Assembly: GCA_964418645.1 (NCBI GenBank)
Contig: CAYQME010000006.1
Coordinates: forward strand, 1-64,000
Direction of reading: 5' to 3'
DNA from: JAADHG01 sp964418645
GTDB lineage: Bacteria > Bacteroidota > Bacteroidia > Flavobacteriales > Flavobacteriaceae
DNA: 64,000 nucleotides
The number at the start of each line of letters is the position of its first letter. Position 1 is the first letter of the stretch. Made by a program: the position numbers and the translations under genes. Shown here in pieces: positions 55,064 to 63,101 of the stretch. The notes under the pieces were generated by a model, which saw only the letters and a list, made by a program, of their open reading frames with translations, searched no databases and was not told the DNA's origin.

Positions 55064-56113
55064 TTATGAAAACACCATATTCTTTTGTCTATACTCTAGA
55101 GGTGTACATTTTTCATGTTTTTTAAATACCGTAGAAAAATATTGGCTTGTAGAGAAGCCACAACTAAAAGCCACTTCAGCAACACTTAAATGTTCATTAT
55201 CTTTTAATATGGTTTTCGATAATTCTAACCTTTTCATCATTAAATAGCGCATAGGTGTGAGATTAGTTAATCGTTTGCAATGATGGGTAAATCGCGTTAA
55301 ACCAACTCCTGCAGATTGCGCCATTTTTTCTATAGTCCATGCCTCAGAAATATTTTTTTCTAATTCCTTTAAAAATAATTTAACACTGCGAGAACTATCT
55401 GTAAGTTGTTCATTAAGTTCTACCTTTTCTTCATTTAATAAATCCAGTAATAAGATTAAAAGATAATTAACTAGCAATCTAATATTAGAAGAATTACTCC
55501 CGTTATTATCAGAATCTACAGCTTTCCCAATACGTTGAAAACAGTCACGAATGCGCTTATCTGCTTTCCAAAGTACTTTTTCGTTTTGCCTTAATATAGT
55601 TGTAAGCCTATCCAGATCTTTTGAAGCTAAAATAATCCAATCTGGCCACACCCAATTTTGGTGTGGCCGTCTCACATTTAAATCTAAAATTACCCAATAA
55701 AATTTACCTATCCCAATATTTGGATTACCAACTTTATGGGCTTCCCAAGGTCGTGTAATGGTTAAACAATTTGGAAATAATTCCATCTCTGCATTTTCTT
55801 GCGAATATGGCATAGAACCCGATTCTAAAAAATGAATTTCAATACCTTCATTTCTATGCCAATCTAAACCCCAGTCTTGTTGCTCATTAGCATCCCAGTA
55901 TCCTACGCTATTTAGCCCAATAGTATCATCTGTTAAACGATCTCCAGGATAGGTGTATCTTGCCAGAGCTTTAAACTTTAATTTCTTTCTTTTTACAGCA
56001 TCGACTAAAGGTAAACAAGTATCGGCGTGATAGACAATTCCGCCTGCTTCAAAGGGTGTAATTTTTTGTATATTTATCTTCACTGAAATAAATTGAACAT
56101 TAATGCAATGCAA
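55064..56113 (-). CDS. AraC-family transcriptional regulator
   Basis: A 349-residue regulator. N-terminal residues of about 25-180 resemble a cupin-type ligand-binding domain (GIEIHFLESGSMPYS; LTITRPWEAHKVG). Residues of about 255-345 form two helix-turn-helix units (EKMAQSAGVGLTRFTHHCKRLT; VAEVAFSCGFSTSQYFSTVFKKH). The start is uncertain: ATG at 56113, or GTG at 56083 reading VKINIQKITPFEAGG, which begins nearer to the conserved part. It sits between two divergent sugar-oxidation cassettes and probably controls both, sensing a sugar or glycoside. Confidence 0.9.
   Translation of the reverse strand: MHCINVQFISVKINIQKITPFEAGGIVYHADTCLPLVDAVKRKKLKFKALARYTYPGDRLTDDTIGLNSVGYWDANEQQDWGLDWHRNEGIEIHFLESGSMPYSQENAEMELFPNCLTITRPWEAHKVGNPNIGIGKFYWVILDLNVRRPHQNWVWPDWIILASKDLDRLTTILRQNEKVLWKADKRIRDCFQRIGKAVDSDNNGSNSSNIRLLVNYLLILLLDLLNEEKVELNEQLTDSSRSVKLFLKELEKNISEAWTIEKMAQSAGVGLTRFTHHCKRLTNLTPMRYLMMKRLELSKTILKDNEHLSVAEVAFSCGFSTSQYFSTVFKKHEKCTPLEYRQKNMVFS
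56079..56103. promoter_or_regulatory. 25-bp direct repeat copy B (candidate AraC-regulator site)
   Basis: TTCACTGAAATAAATTGAAC continuing to 56103 (ATTAA) is the second copy of the motif, here at the start of the araC-type gene and about 90-115 bp upstream of the GMC gene at 56193. If translation starts at the GTG at 56083, the copy lies largely upstream of the coding region, which would suit autoregulation. Confidence 0.55.
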
Positions 56114-56192
56114 ATTAATTAATTTGGCGAGAAATGTATAATTATTCTGTACATTTATTCATCTTATAATTTTTATCAAAACAAAAATAATA

Positions 56193-57911
56193 ATGAGTTC
56201 TAATAATTTAAATTCTATCGAAAAAGAATACGATGCTATTGTTGTAGGGACTGGAATCTCTGGTGGATGGGCAGCTAAAGAACTTTGCGAAAACGGATTA
56301 AAAACTCTTGTTCTTGAGCGAGGAAGAATGGTTAAACACGGAGAGTATCCTACCGCGACTCTTGATCCTTGGGATTTACCAAATGGAGGAGTTACTTCAA
56401 GAGAAACTAGAGAACATAAACCAAAACAGCATCGTACAGGTTATGTTACAGCAGAAGCACATCAACATTTTTTTGTAGATGATTTAAAACACCCCTATAA
56501 TGAAGATCGTCGCTTCGATTGGATTAGAGGTTACCACGTGGGTGGACGCTCTTTAACATGGGGCAGACAAAGTTATCGGTTAAGTGATATTGATTTCGAG
56601 GCCAATAAAAAAGAAGGTATTGCCGTTGACTGGCCAGTACGTTATAAAGATATTGCTCCTTGGTACGACCATGTGGAAGAGTTTATTGGTGTAAGTGGAG
56701 AGAATCTGGGATTACCACAATTACCTGACGGAAAGTTTTTGAAACCAATGAATCTTAATTGTGTAGAAGAGCACCTAAAAAATTCTATTTCAGAAAATTT
56801 TGAGGATAGAGTACTTACCATCGGACGAACAGCACATATAACAGAAGGAACTAAACAAGGAATGGGCAGAACTGCATGCCAATATAGAGATAGATGTATG
56901 CGAGGTTGTCCATTCGGAGCGTATTTTAGTAGTAACTCATCTACATTACCAACAGCAGAAGCAACAGGAAATATGACCTTAAGACCTAATTCTATCGTTC
57001 ATCAGGTTATATATGATGAAAAACTGGGCAAGGCTACTGGCGTAAAAGTAATTGATACTGAATCGAAAGAGGTTTTTGAATATAAAGCCAAAGTAATTTT
57101 CTTATGCGCTTCAGCCATGGCATCTGCGTCCATTTTATTGCAATCCAAATCAGAAAGATTCCCGAATGGATTAGGCAATGATAGTGGAGAACTTGGGCAC
57201 AACATTATGGACCACCACTTTCAAGTTGGTGCCATTGGTACCGCTGAAGGATTCGATGATAAATATACTAAAGGACGAAGAGCTAATGGTGTTTATATAC
57301 CAAGATTTAGAAACTTAGGAGAAAATACTGACCAAAAAGACTTTTTGAGAGGTTATGGTTATCAAGGTGGTGCAGGAAGAGGCAGTACTTCAGAATTAGT
57401 TGCCGAACTTAAATATGGTCCGGAATTAAAAGAAGAGATCCTAAAACCTGGTCAATGGCGTGTTAATTTATTAGCTTTTGGGGAAACTCTTCCAGATCAT
57501 AGCAACAGAATGTATCTCGATTATGACAAAAAAGATGAGTGGGGTTTACCAACCATTACTTTTGATGCTGATTTTGGTGAAAATGAATTAGCGATGCGTA
57601 AAGACATGAAAGAACAGGCAATTAAAATGTTAGAATCTGCAGGAATTAAAGATATTCAAGGATACGATAGGATTAATGGTAGAGCTATGGGATTAGGCAT
57701 TCATGAAATGGGAACAGCCAGAATGGGAAGAGATCCTAAAACTTCTGTTTTAAATGGTCACAATCAAATACATGCTTGTAAAAATGTTTATGTTACAGAT
57801 GGTGCTTTTATGACGTCTTCTGCTTGTCATAATCCATCTTTGGGTTATATGGCATTTACTGCAAGAGCAGCTAATCACGCTGCGAAAGAATTAAACAAAT
57901 CGAAATCTTAA
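56193..57911 (+). CDS. GMC-family FAD sugar oxidoreductase (cassette 2)
   Basis: A 572-residue GMC oxidoreductase related to the one at 48714. FAD motif VGTGISGGWAAKEL (about 18-31); HVGGRSLTWGRQSYR (about 115-129). It has the cysteine group Cys229, Cys235 and Cys239 (CQYRDRCMRGCPFGAY), fewer than cassette 1. The C-terminus holds HEMGTARMG and SSACHNPSLGYMAFT with a His-Asn catalytic pair. It has no signal; the Tat-signal small subunit follows 10 bp downstream. A C3-type oxidation of glycosides is inferred from the DUF1080 gene after it. Confidence 0.9.
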   Translation: MSSNNLNSIEKEYDAIVVGTGISGGWAAKELCENGLKTLVLERGRMVKHGEYPTATLDPWDLPNGGVTSRETREHKPKQHRTGYVTAEAHQHFFVDDLKHPYNEDRRFDWIRGYHVGGRSLTWGRQSYRLSDIDFEANKKEGIAVDWPVRYKDIAPWYDHVEEFIGVSGENLGLPQLPDGKFLKPMNLNCVEEHLKNSISENFEDRVLTIGRTAHITEGTKQGMGRTACQYRDRCMRGCPFGAYFSSNSSTLPTAEATGNMTLRPNSIVHQVIYDEKLGKATGVKVIDTESKEVFEYKAKVIFLCASAMASASILLQSKSERFPNGLGNDSGELGHNIMDHHFQVGAIGTAEGFDDKYTKGRRANGVYIPRFRNLGENTDQKDFLRGYGYQGGAGRGSTSELVAELKYGPELKEEILKPGQWRVNLLAFGETLPDHSNRMYLDYDKKDEWGLPTITFDADFGENELAMRKDMKEQAIKMLESAGIKDIQGYDRINGRAMGLGIHEMGTARMGRDPKTSVLNGHNQIHACKNVYVTDGAFMTSSACHNPSLGYMAFTARAANHAAKELNKSKS

Positions 57912-57921
57912 ATATTACATC

Positions 57922-58500
57922 ATGAAAAGAAGAGAAGTATTAAAAAAGATTGGCCTTACAACTGGATTCATTTTAGCATCACCATCAATTGTTAGTTTAT
58001 TACAAAGTTGTACCAGTGATTCTGATAAATGGGTTCCTCAATTTTTTTCTGAAGAACAAGGAATTATTTTAAAAAATATTGTTGATGTATTTTTGCCTAA
58101 AACTGATATTCCTTCGGCAACAGAAGTTAATGTGCCACAGTTTATGGATACTTATATAAATGAAGTAATGGGCATTAAAGATCAAGATAGAATAAAAGGG
58201 GCCTTTGATAAATTGGTAACATTAATTAAAGACGATTATAATAAAAATCTTAATAAGATAACTGAAGAGAACTATAAAAATCTTCTGGATAATCAAATGT
58301 TTTTGAATCAGCTTCCAACCCCAGAAACGGATCCTATGACTATTTCTGAATTATTAAACAACTTGAAATGGATGACGATTAATGCCTATAAAATAAGTGA
58401 AACTGTTGGTGAAACAATATTGGCCTATGATCCTTATCCATCTGCTTATTATTGCGGTGACTTAAACGAATTAACTGGTGGAAAAGCTTGGTCTTTATAA
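57922..58500 (+). CDS. Gluconate-2-dehydrogenase subunit-3-type small subunit (cassette 2)
   Basis: A 192-residue relative of the protein at 48006. MKRREVLKKIGLTTGFILAS is a twin-arginine-like signal, followed by LLQSC, a lipobox-like site. IILKNIVDVFLPKTDIPSATE and VPQFMDTYINEV mirror the family's conserved helices. It lies 10 bp after its GMC partner and should escort it across the inner membrane or anchor it. Shorter than its counterpart because of a reduced C-terminal region. Confidence 0.85.
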   Translation: MKRREVLKKIGLTTGFILASPSIVSLLQSCTSDSDKWVPQFFSEEQGIILKNIVDVFLPKTDIPSATEVNVPQFMDTYINEVMGIKDQDRIKGAFDKLVTLIKDDYNKNLNKITEENYKNLLDNQMFLNQLPTPETDPMTISELLNNLKWMTINAYKISETVGETILAYDPYPSAYYCGDLNELTGGKAWSL

Positions 58501-58527
58501 TTTTTTCAATTAGATAGGTTTATTAAG

Positions 58528-59307
58528 ATGAAATATTTGTTTAAAATAATGATCTTATTTATATGTATAGCACCATTAACTAGTTGTAAAGAAAAAAAAA
58601 CCAAAACTACAAAAGAATGGATTCAACTATTTAATGGAGAAAATTTAGATAATTGGATTGTAAAAATTAAAGGCTATCCCCTAGGAGAGAATGTTCATAA
58701 TACTTTTATTGTTGATAATGGAACATTAAAAGTATCTTATGATGATTATGATAATTTTGATGCATTATATGGCCATATCTTTTACAAGGAGTATTTTTCT
58801 AATTATATTTTAAAATTGCAATATCGATTTATAGGAGAACAAGCTAAAGGCGCACAAGAATGGGCAAAAAAAAACAATGGTATTATGATTCATTCGCAGT
58901 CACCTGAAAGCATGAATTTGAATCAAGAATTTCCTGTCTCCCTTGAAGTTCAGCTCCTAGGAGGATTAAATAAAAATACTGAACGTCCTACAGGGAATTT
59001 ATGTACACCAGGGATGCATATTACAATGAATCATAAAATAATAACGGAACACTGTATACCTTCTTCGTCACCAACTTTTTATGGTGAAGAATGGATTAAT
59101 GTAGAAGTTGAAGTTCATCACGACTCCCTCATTAAACATATAATAAATGGCAAAGAAGTAATTTCATACTCTAAACCTATATTTGGTGGTGAGTATAATA
59201 CAAATTTTAAAGAAGGAGAACCTGTTAAGGGTGGATATATTTCATTGCAGAGTGAAAGTCATCCCGTTGAATTTCGAAATATTGAATTGTTAGAATTAGA
59301 CTATTGA
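58528..59307 (+). CDS. DUF1080 / 3-keto-disaccharide hydrolase lipoprotein (cassette 2)
   Basis: A 259-residue lipoprotein (lipobox PLTSC, Cys20) of the DUF1080 family. WIQLFNGENLDNWIVKIKGY is the domain's opening motif; KNNGIMIHSQSP, LEVQLLGG and GGYISLQSESHPVEFRNIELL follow. It differs from the protein at 47268 in the metal or substrate loops, so it may prefer another keto-glycoside. It follows the small subunit by 27 bp in one unit. Confidence 0.86.
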   Translation: MKYLFKIMILFICIAPLTSCKEKKTKTTKEWIQLFNGENLDNWIVKIKGYPLGENVHNTFIVDNGTLKVSYDDYDNFDALYGHIFYKEYFSNYILKLQYRFIGEQAKGAQEWAKKNNGIMIHSQSPESMNLNQEFPVSLEVQLLGGLNKNTERPTGNLCTPGMHITMNHKIITEHCIPSSSPTFYGEEWINVEVEVHHDSLIKHIINGKEVISYSKPIFGGEYNTNFKEGEPVKGGYISLQSESHPVEFRNIELLELDY

Positions 59308-59329
59308 TTAAATAAAAAATCATAAAGTT

Positions 59330-60766
59330 ATGGGTAACAAAGGAACAAATAGACGCACATTTATAAAAAAATCGGCGTTAGCTTTTGCTGGTATAAGTAT
59401 CATTCCCAGACATGTTTTAGGTAAAGGGTTTATTGCTCCTAGTGATAAATTAAATGTTGCCATTATAGGTGGTGGTGGAAAAGGCTACAGCGATTTAATG
59501 AATGTTTGGAATAATGGAGCTTCAAATATTGCTGCTATTTGTGATGTTGACTGGATTAGGGCTTCAAATGCGTTTAATAAATTCCCAAAAGCTATAAAAT
59601 TTAAAGATTTTAGAAAATTACTTGATAAGATAAAAGATATAGATGCAATTACAGTTTCAACGCCCGATCACACACATGCAGTTATAGCCATGGCTGCAAT
59701 GAATTTGGGTAAACACGTATATGTTCAAAAACCTTTAACTCATAATATTTTTGAAGCTCGAATGCTTACTAAAACTGCCAATCAAAATCGTTTAGTAACA
59801 CAAATGGGAAATCAAGGTGCATCGGGTAAAGGAGTTAAACAAATGATTAAGTGGTTTGATGAAGGCAAAATAGGTGCTGTTCATAAAGTTCACGTTTGGA
59901 CAAATAGACCTGTTTGGCCTCAAGGTATTCCAACGCCTACAGATAAACCAAAGTTGTTAGATGGACTAGATTGGGATACTTGGATTGGGCCTGCTAAATA
60001 TGTAGATTATCATCCTTTATACCATCCCTTTAAATGGCGTGGCTGGTGGAATTTTGGTACTGGTGCTTTAGGCGATATGGGATGTCATTTAATCGATCCT
60101 CCATTTAGGGTTTTAGGTCTTGGTTATCCAACAGAAGTAGAAAGTAGTGTTGGATCTATATTTAAAAAAGATTGGGTTCCAGAATATTTCCCAGACTCTT
60201 GTCCAACATCATCAAGGACACAATTAAAATTTCCAGCAACTGCTAAAAATCAATTAGCCTTAACAATGACTTGGACAGATGGAGGATTACGACCGTTTCA
60301 TCCGGAATTAATCCCTGCTGATCATCCTATTGGTGACGATAACAGTGCCAATGGTGTTATTATGATTGGACAAAAAGGAATCATGACCTGTGGCACTTAC
60401 GGTCGTAATCCTAAAATTTATTTTAATAATGGCGATGTTTTAGTCGCAAATATCGTAGAGGAAGAAAACACGTTACCAGAGAATGGCCACCAAGCGGCTT
60501 GGGTAGAAGCTTGTAAGGATGGATTTGGTAAAGAAAAACACAAAGCTTTAACTTCTTCGTTCGATTTTGCCGGTCCTTTGACTGAGACTGTATTGATGGG
60601 GAATTTAGGCATAAGGAGTTATAATTTAAGAGAAAAACGAGGTGACAGATTCGAATATCCAGGTCGTAAAAAATTACTTTGGGATGGTGGAAATATGAAA
60701 ATAACTAATTTTGAACCGGCAAATCAATTTGTAAAAAGAGATTATAGAAAAGGCTGGAATTTATAA
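59330..60766 (+). CDS. Gfo/Idh/MocA-family oxidoreductase with twin-arginine signal
   Basis: A 478-residue exported oxidoreductase. NRRTFIKKSALAFAGISII is a Tat signal, fitting an exported protein with a bound nucleotide. The Rossmann motif is VAIIGGGGKGYSD, and the usual EKP motif appears as QKP in HVYVQKPLTHN. Family motifs GDMGCHLIDPPF and WRGWWNFGTGALG follow. Tat-dependent Gfo/Idh/MocA proteins keep tightly bound NAD(H) and can act as internal redox glycosidases or oxidoreductases outside the cytoplasm. It closes cassette 2 and may act on the oxidised sugar in the periplasm. Confidence 0.88.
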   Translation: MGNKGTNRRTFIKKSALAFAGISIIPRHVLGKGFIAPSDKLNVAIIGGGGKGYSDLMNVWNNGASNIAAICDVDWIRASNAFNKFPKAIKFKDFRKLLDKIKDIDAITVSTPDHTHAVIAMAAMNLGKHVYVQKPLTHNIFEARMLTKTANQNRLVTQMGNQGASGKGVKQMIKWFDEGKIGAVHKVHVWTNRPVWPQGIPTPTDKPKLLDGLDWDTWIGPAKYVDYHPLYHPFKWRGWWNFGTGALGDMGCHLIDPPFRVLGLGYPTEVESSVGSIFKKDWVPEYFPDSCPTSSRTQLKFPATAKNQLALTMTWTDGGLRPFHPELIPADHPIGDDNSANGVIMIGQKGIMTCGTYGRNPKIYFNNGDVLVANIVEEENTLPENGHQAAWVEACKDGFGKEKHKALTSSFDFAGPLTETVLMGNLGIRSYNLREKRGDRFEYPGRKKLLWDGGNMKITNFEPANQFVKRDYRKGWNL

Positions 60767-60783
60767 TAAAAATAAATTGTTTT

Positions 60784-61445
60784 TTAATATATTCTAAATC
60801 CAGTTTCTTTATCAAAAAAATAAAACTTTATTCAAGTTTAAAAACAATTCAAAATTTGAGTTAATAATAACTTCAATTTCAGATATAAGCGTTGCGACAA
60901 TTTCCATACCAATATAATCTACATAGACATGCTTTTGGTTTCCTAAAAGTTCTATGGCTATAACTTCACCTTTTAATATCACAAAGTTTTCTAATTCTCC
61001 TTTCTCTGGACGTAAATTCACCGATCTAACTCTTAAATAAATTTCCTTTCCTACATTCTCTTTTAAATGATTTAATTCCAGTTTCGATAAATCAAAAATA
61101 TTTCCCTTGGTGTCTTTAAAAACAAGTTTGTCCCTATTGACTTCAATTTTCCCATCAATAAAATTCATTTGGGGAGACCCAATAAATTCGGCTACAAATT
61201 TATTTTTAGGATCATTAAACAATTCTATTGGAGGTGCAATTTGCATAACTACACCATCTTTCAACACAACTATTCTTTCTCCAAGTGTCATGTTTTCCAC
61301 TTGATCGTGTGTTACATATATCATTGTTGTATCTAATTTTTATATAATTTAGCCAATTCGACACGCATCTTACCACGCAATTTCGCATTCAAATTACTTA
61401 AGGGTTCATCAAATAAAATACTTCAGGACGTCTTACTATCGCTCT
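60784..61445 (-). pseudogene. MalK/UgpC-type ABC transporter ATPase, C-terminal remnant
   Basis: The remnant begins in RAIVRRPEV just before the Walker B region, where the FDEPLSNLNAKLRGKM-type sequence is broken by frameshifts. Then a readable frame MIYVTHDQVENMTLGERIVV gives the H-loop and the TOBE-type regulatory domain. A final frameshift in a T run near 60820 removes the natural ending DKETGFRIY, which remains readable down to 60784. The N-terminal half with Walker A is absent; the upstream side is fused to the IS21 IstA remnant. Confidence 0.8.
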
Positions 61446-61744
61446 CTGTACCAATATCTAAACTGTGAAAGCTTAAAACCATTTGGGTGTTTTGAGATAT
61501 ATTCTTCCCATAATAATTGCTTAGTAACTCTTGTTTTCCGAGGTTCCTTATCAAAATATGGAAAATACTGCTCTAAGGTTATTAACTGGGAGCTCTTCTT
61601 TTTTTGTCCTGATTTAAAAAGCCTGTGTAACTCCTCTAGTGTCATAGCTAAGACTTTATAATTTGTCAACCTGTATCGCAGAAAGAAGGCAATGTATTTG
61701 GCAACAGTATTGCGTGTTATCCCTAGCTGAGAACTGATTTGGGC
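61436..61744 (-). pseudogene. IS21-family IstA transposase fragment
   Basis: About 100 residues of the IS21 IstA N-terminus: helix-turn-helix AQISSQLGITRNTVAKYIAF, followed by LWEEYISKHPNGFKLSQFRY. The frame starts directly after a stop codon, with no start codon, and ends by joining the MalK remnant. The DDE catalytic domain is missing. Confidence 0.7.
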
Positions 61745-61836
61745 TTACTAACACATTCAGTATATAATTTAAATAATTTCTTTGCATATCTGCAAACACT
61801 AATAATTGATAATTAATGATTATCTTTAGATAAAAT

Positions 61837-62300
61837 AAAGATATAAATATATTTAGTTTTACCTCAAATTTTGATAGTGATGAGTCTTGCAGAAATCATT
61901 TTAAAGTAGAACGAGACAAAATAGGTGTAGTTTGTAGAAGATGTAATCACACAAAACAGTATTGGATAAAAAGTCAATGGAGTTATGAATGTAAAAAATG
62001 TAGAAGTCGTACATCATTACGAAGTGGAACAATCATGCAGAGTTCCAACTTATCGTTTTTAATCTGGTATAAAACAATGTTTTTATTAACCGCTACAAAG
62101 AAAGGTTTTTCCTCTAAAGAAATACAACGCCAATTAGGTTTAAAACGATATGAGCCAGTTTGGGCAATGGTTCATAAATTACGTAAAGCTATAGGACAAT
62201 GAGATGACAGGTATACTTTGGAAGGTATGATAGAAATGGATGAAGGTTATTTTACTATTGAAGTTTCTGAATGAGCACAAAACACAAAAATCAGGACGAG
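61837..62300 (+). pseudogene. IS1595-family transposase fragment
   Basis: The frame holds a zinc ribbon (VVCRRCNHTKQYW; YECKKCRSRTSLRSGTIM) and TKKGFSSKEIQRQLGLKRY, then EMDEGYFT with the first catalytic Asp-Glu pair. It lacks a start codon, has TGA codons at about 62201 and 62273, and shifts frame into QKSGRGSKTK before being cut at about 62300 and joined to an IstB fragment. It belongs to a different subgroup from the element at 46171. Confidence 0.72.
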
Positions 62301-62567
62301 GAAGTAAAACAAAATTTATTAATCCTAGATGACTTTGGATTAAGAGCACTTGACTCCATAAATAGAAATTATTTTATGGAAATAATAGAAGACAGACCTG
62401 GTAAACGAGCTACCATTATAGCCTCTCAATTACCTGTAGATGCTTGGCATCAAATTATTGGAGAACAACTATTGCAGATGCTATTTTAGATAGACTAGTT
62501 CACTCAGCTACATAGAATAAATATAAAAGGGGAATCTATGAGAAAGAAATTAAGAAAAAAACACTAA
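62301..62567 (+). pseudogene. IS21-family IstB fragment
   Basis: The C-terminal part of the IstB ATPase: LLILDDFGLRALDSINRN contains Walker B, with IIEDRPGKRATIIASQLPV following. Frameshifts near 62467 and 62512 lead to the original ending GESMRKKLRKKH. The N-terminus including Walker A is missing. Confidence 0.75.
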
Positions 62568-62837
62568 ATTTAAACCACAAATGAATCGACTTTTAGTACT
62601 TCGTTTACACTGTTCACTTTGACCGCCCTATCCAGATTACTACAAGAATCAGAATTGAATACTAGATTAATGTTTTTTGACCTAATAGTACTTATAAAAG
62701 AGGCGTAAAGCCAGCATATTTCAATAGATTTCAGTCAAAAGAGTTAGTATATTTTGGCAGGTAAATAGTTAAATTAAGGACGATTGCATTCCTTTTTAGA
62801 CAAATAAACGTTGTTATTATGTTACTTAAAAAAACGT
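62568..62837. other. Intergenic stretch with probable IS21 end sequence
   Basis: The stretch begins with CACTGTTCACTTTGACCGCC at about 62608, a wording typical of the internal terminal repeats after istB in IS21-like elements. Beyond about 62645 nothing recognisable is seen up to the terminator of the tRNA gene. Confidence 0.5.
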
Positions 62838-62838
62838 A

Positions 62839-62870
62839 AAAACCTGTTAATTCTATAATTAACAGGTTTT
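62839..62870 (-). terminator. Terminator of tRNA-Leu
   Basis: AAAACCTGTTAAT (62839-62851) and ATTAACAGGTTTT (62858-62870) form a perfect 13-bp stem with a 6-nt loop. On the minus strand it follows the tRNA 3' end by 5 bp and ends with a T-rich tail. Confidence 0.85.
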
Positions 62871-62875
62871 ATCTG

Positions 62876-62957
62876 TACTCAAGGTGGGAATCGAACCCAC
62901 ACTCTCGAAAGAACTGGATTTTGAATCCAGCGCGTCTACCAATTCCGCCACTTGAGC
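62876..62957 (-). tRNA. tRNA-Leu(CAA)
   Basis: The 82-nt cloverleaf reads GCTCAAG...CTTGAGT A on the minus strand, with the acceptor stem closing by one G-T pair. The D arm, a long variable arm typical of leucine tRNA and GGTTCGATTCC T arm are present. The anticodon stem CTGGA/TCCAG encloses TTCAAAA, giving anticodon CAA, which reads UUG. No CCA is encoded. Confidence 0.95.
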
Positions 62958-62968
62958 AAAAGAGAATG

Positions 62969-62976
62969 CAAAATTA
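62969..62976 (-). promoter_or_regulatory. -7 promoter box of tRNA-Leu
   Basis: On the minus strand TAATTTTG fits TAnnTTTG, 12 bp before the tRNA 5' end. No good -33 box was found. Confidence 0.4.
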
Positions 62977-63021
62977 TAAAAATAATTTAGTTTTTATTAC
63001 TAAAATTGTAGCTTTTATGCT

Positions 63022-63050
63022 TTTGGAGTCCAAATAAATTTTTAAATTTG
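63022..63050 (+). promoter_or_regulatory. Promoter of prs
   Basis: TTTG at 63022-63025 and TAAATTTG at 63043-63050, with a 17-bp spacer, match the Bacteroidota consensus exactly. The predicted start of transcription near 63057 gives a leader of about 45 nt. Confidence 0.65.
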
Positions 63051-63101
63051 CACCTCCTTTTGGAAAAGGGTAATTAAAACACTATTAAACAGCAATATAT
63101 A

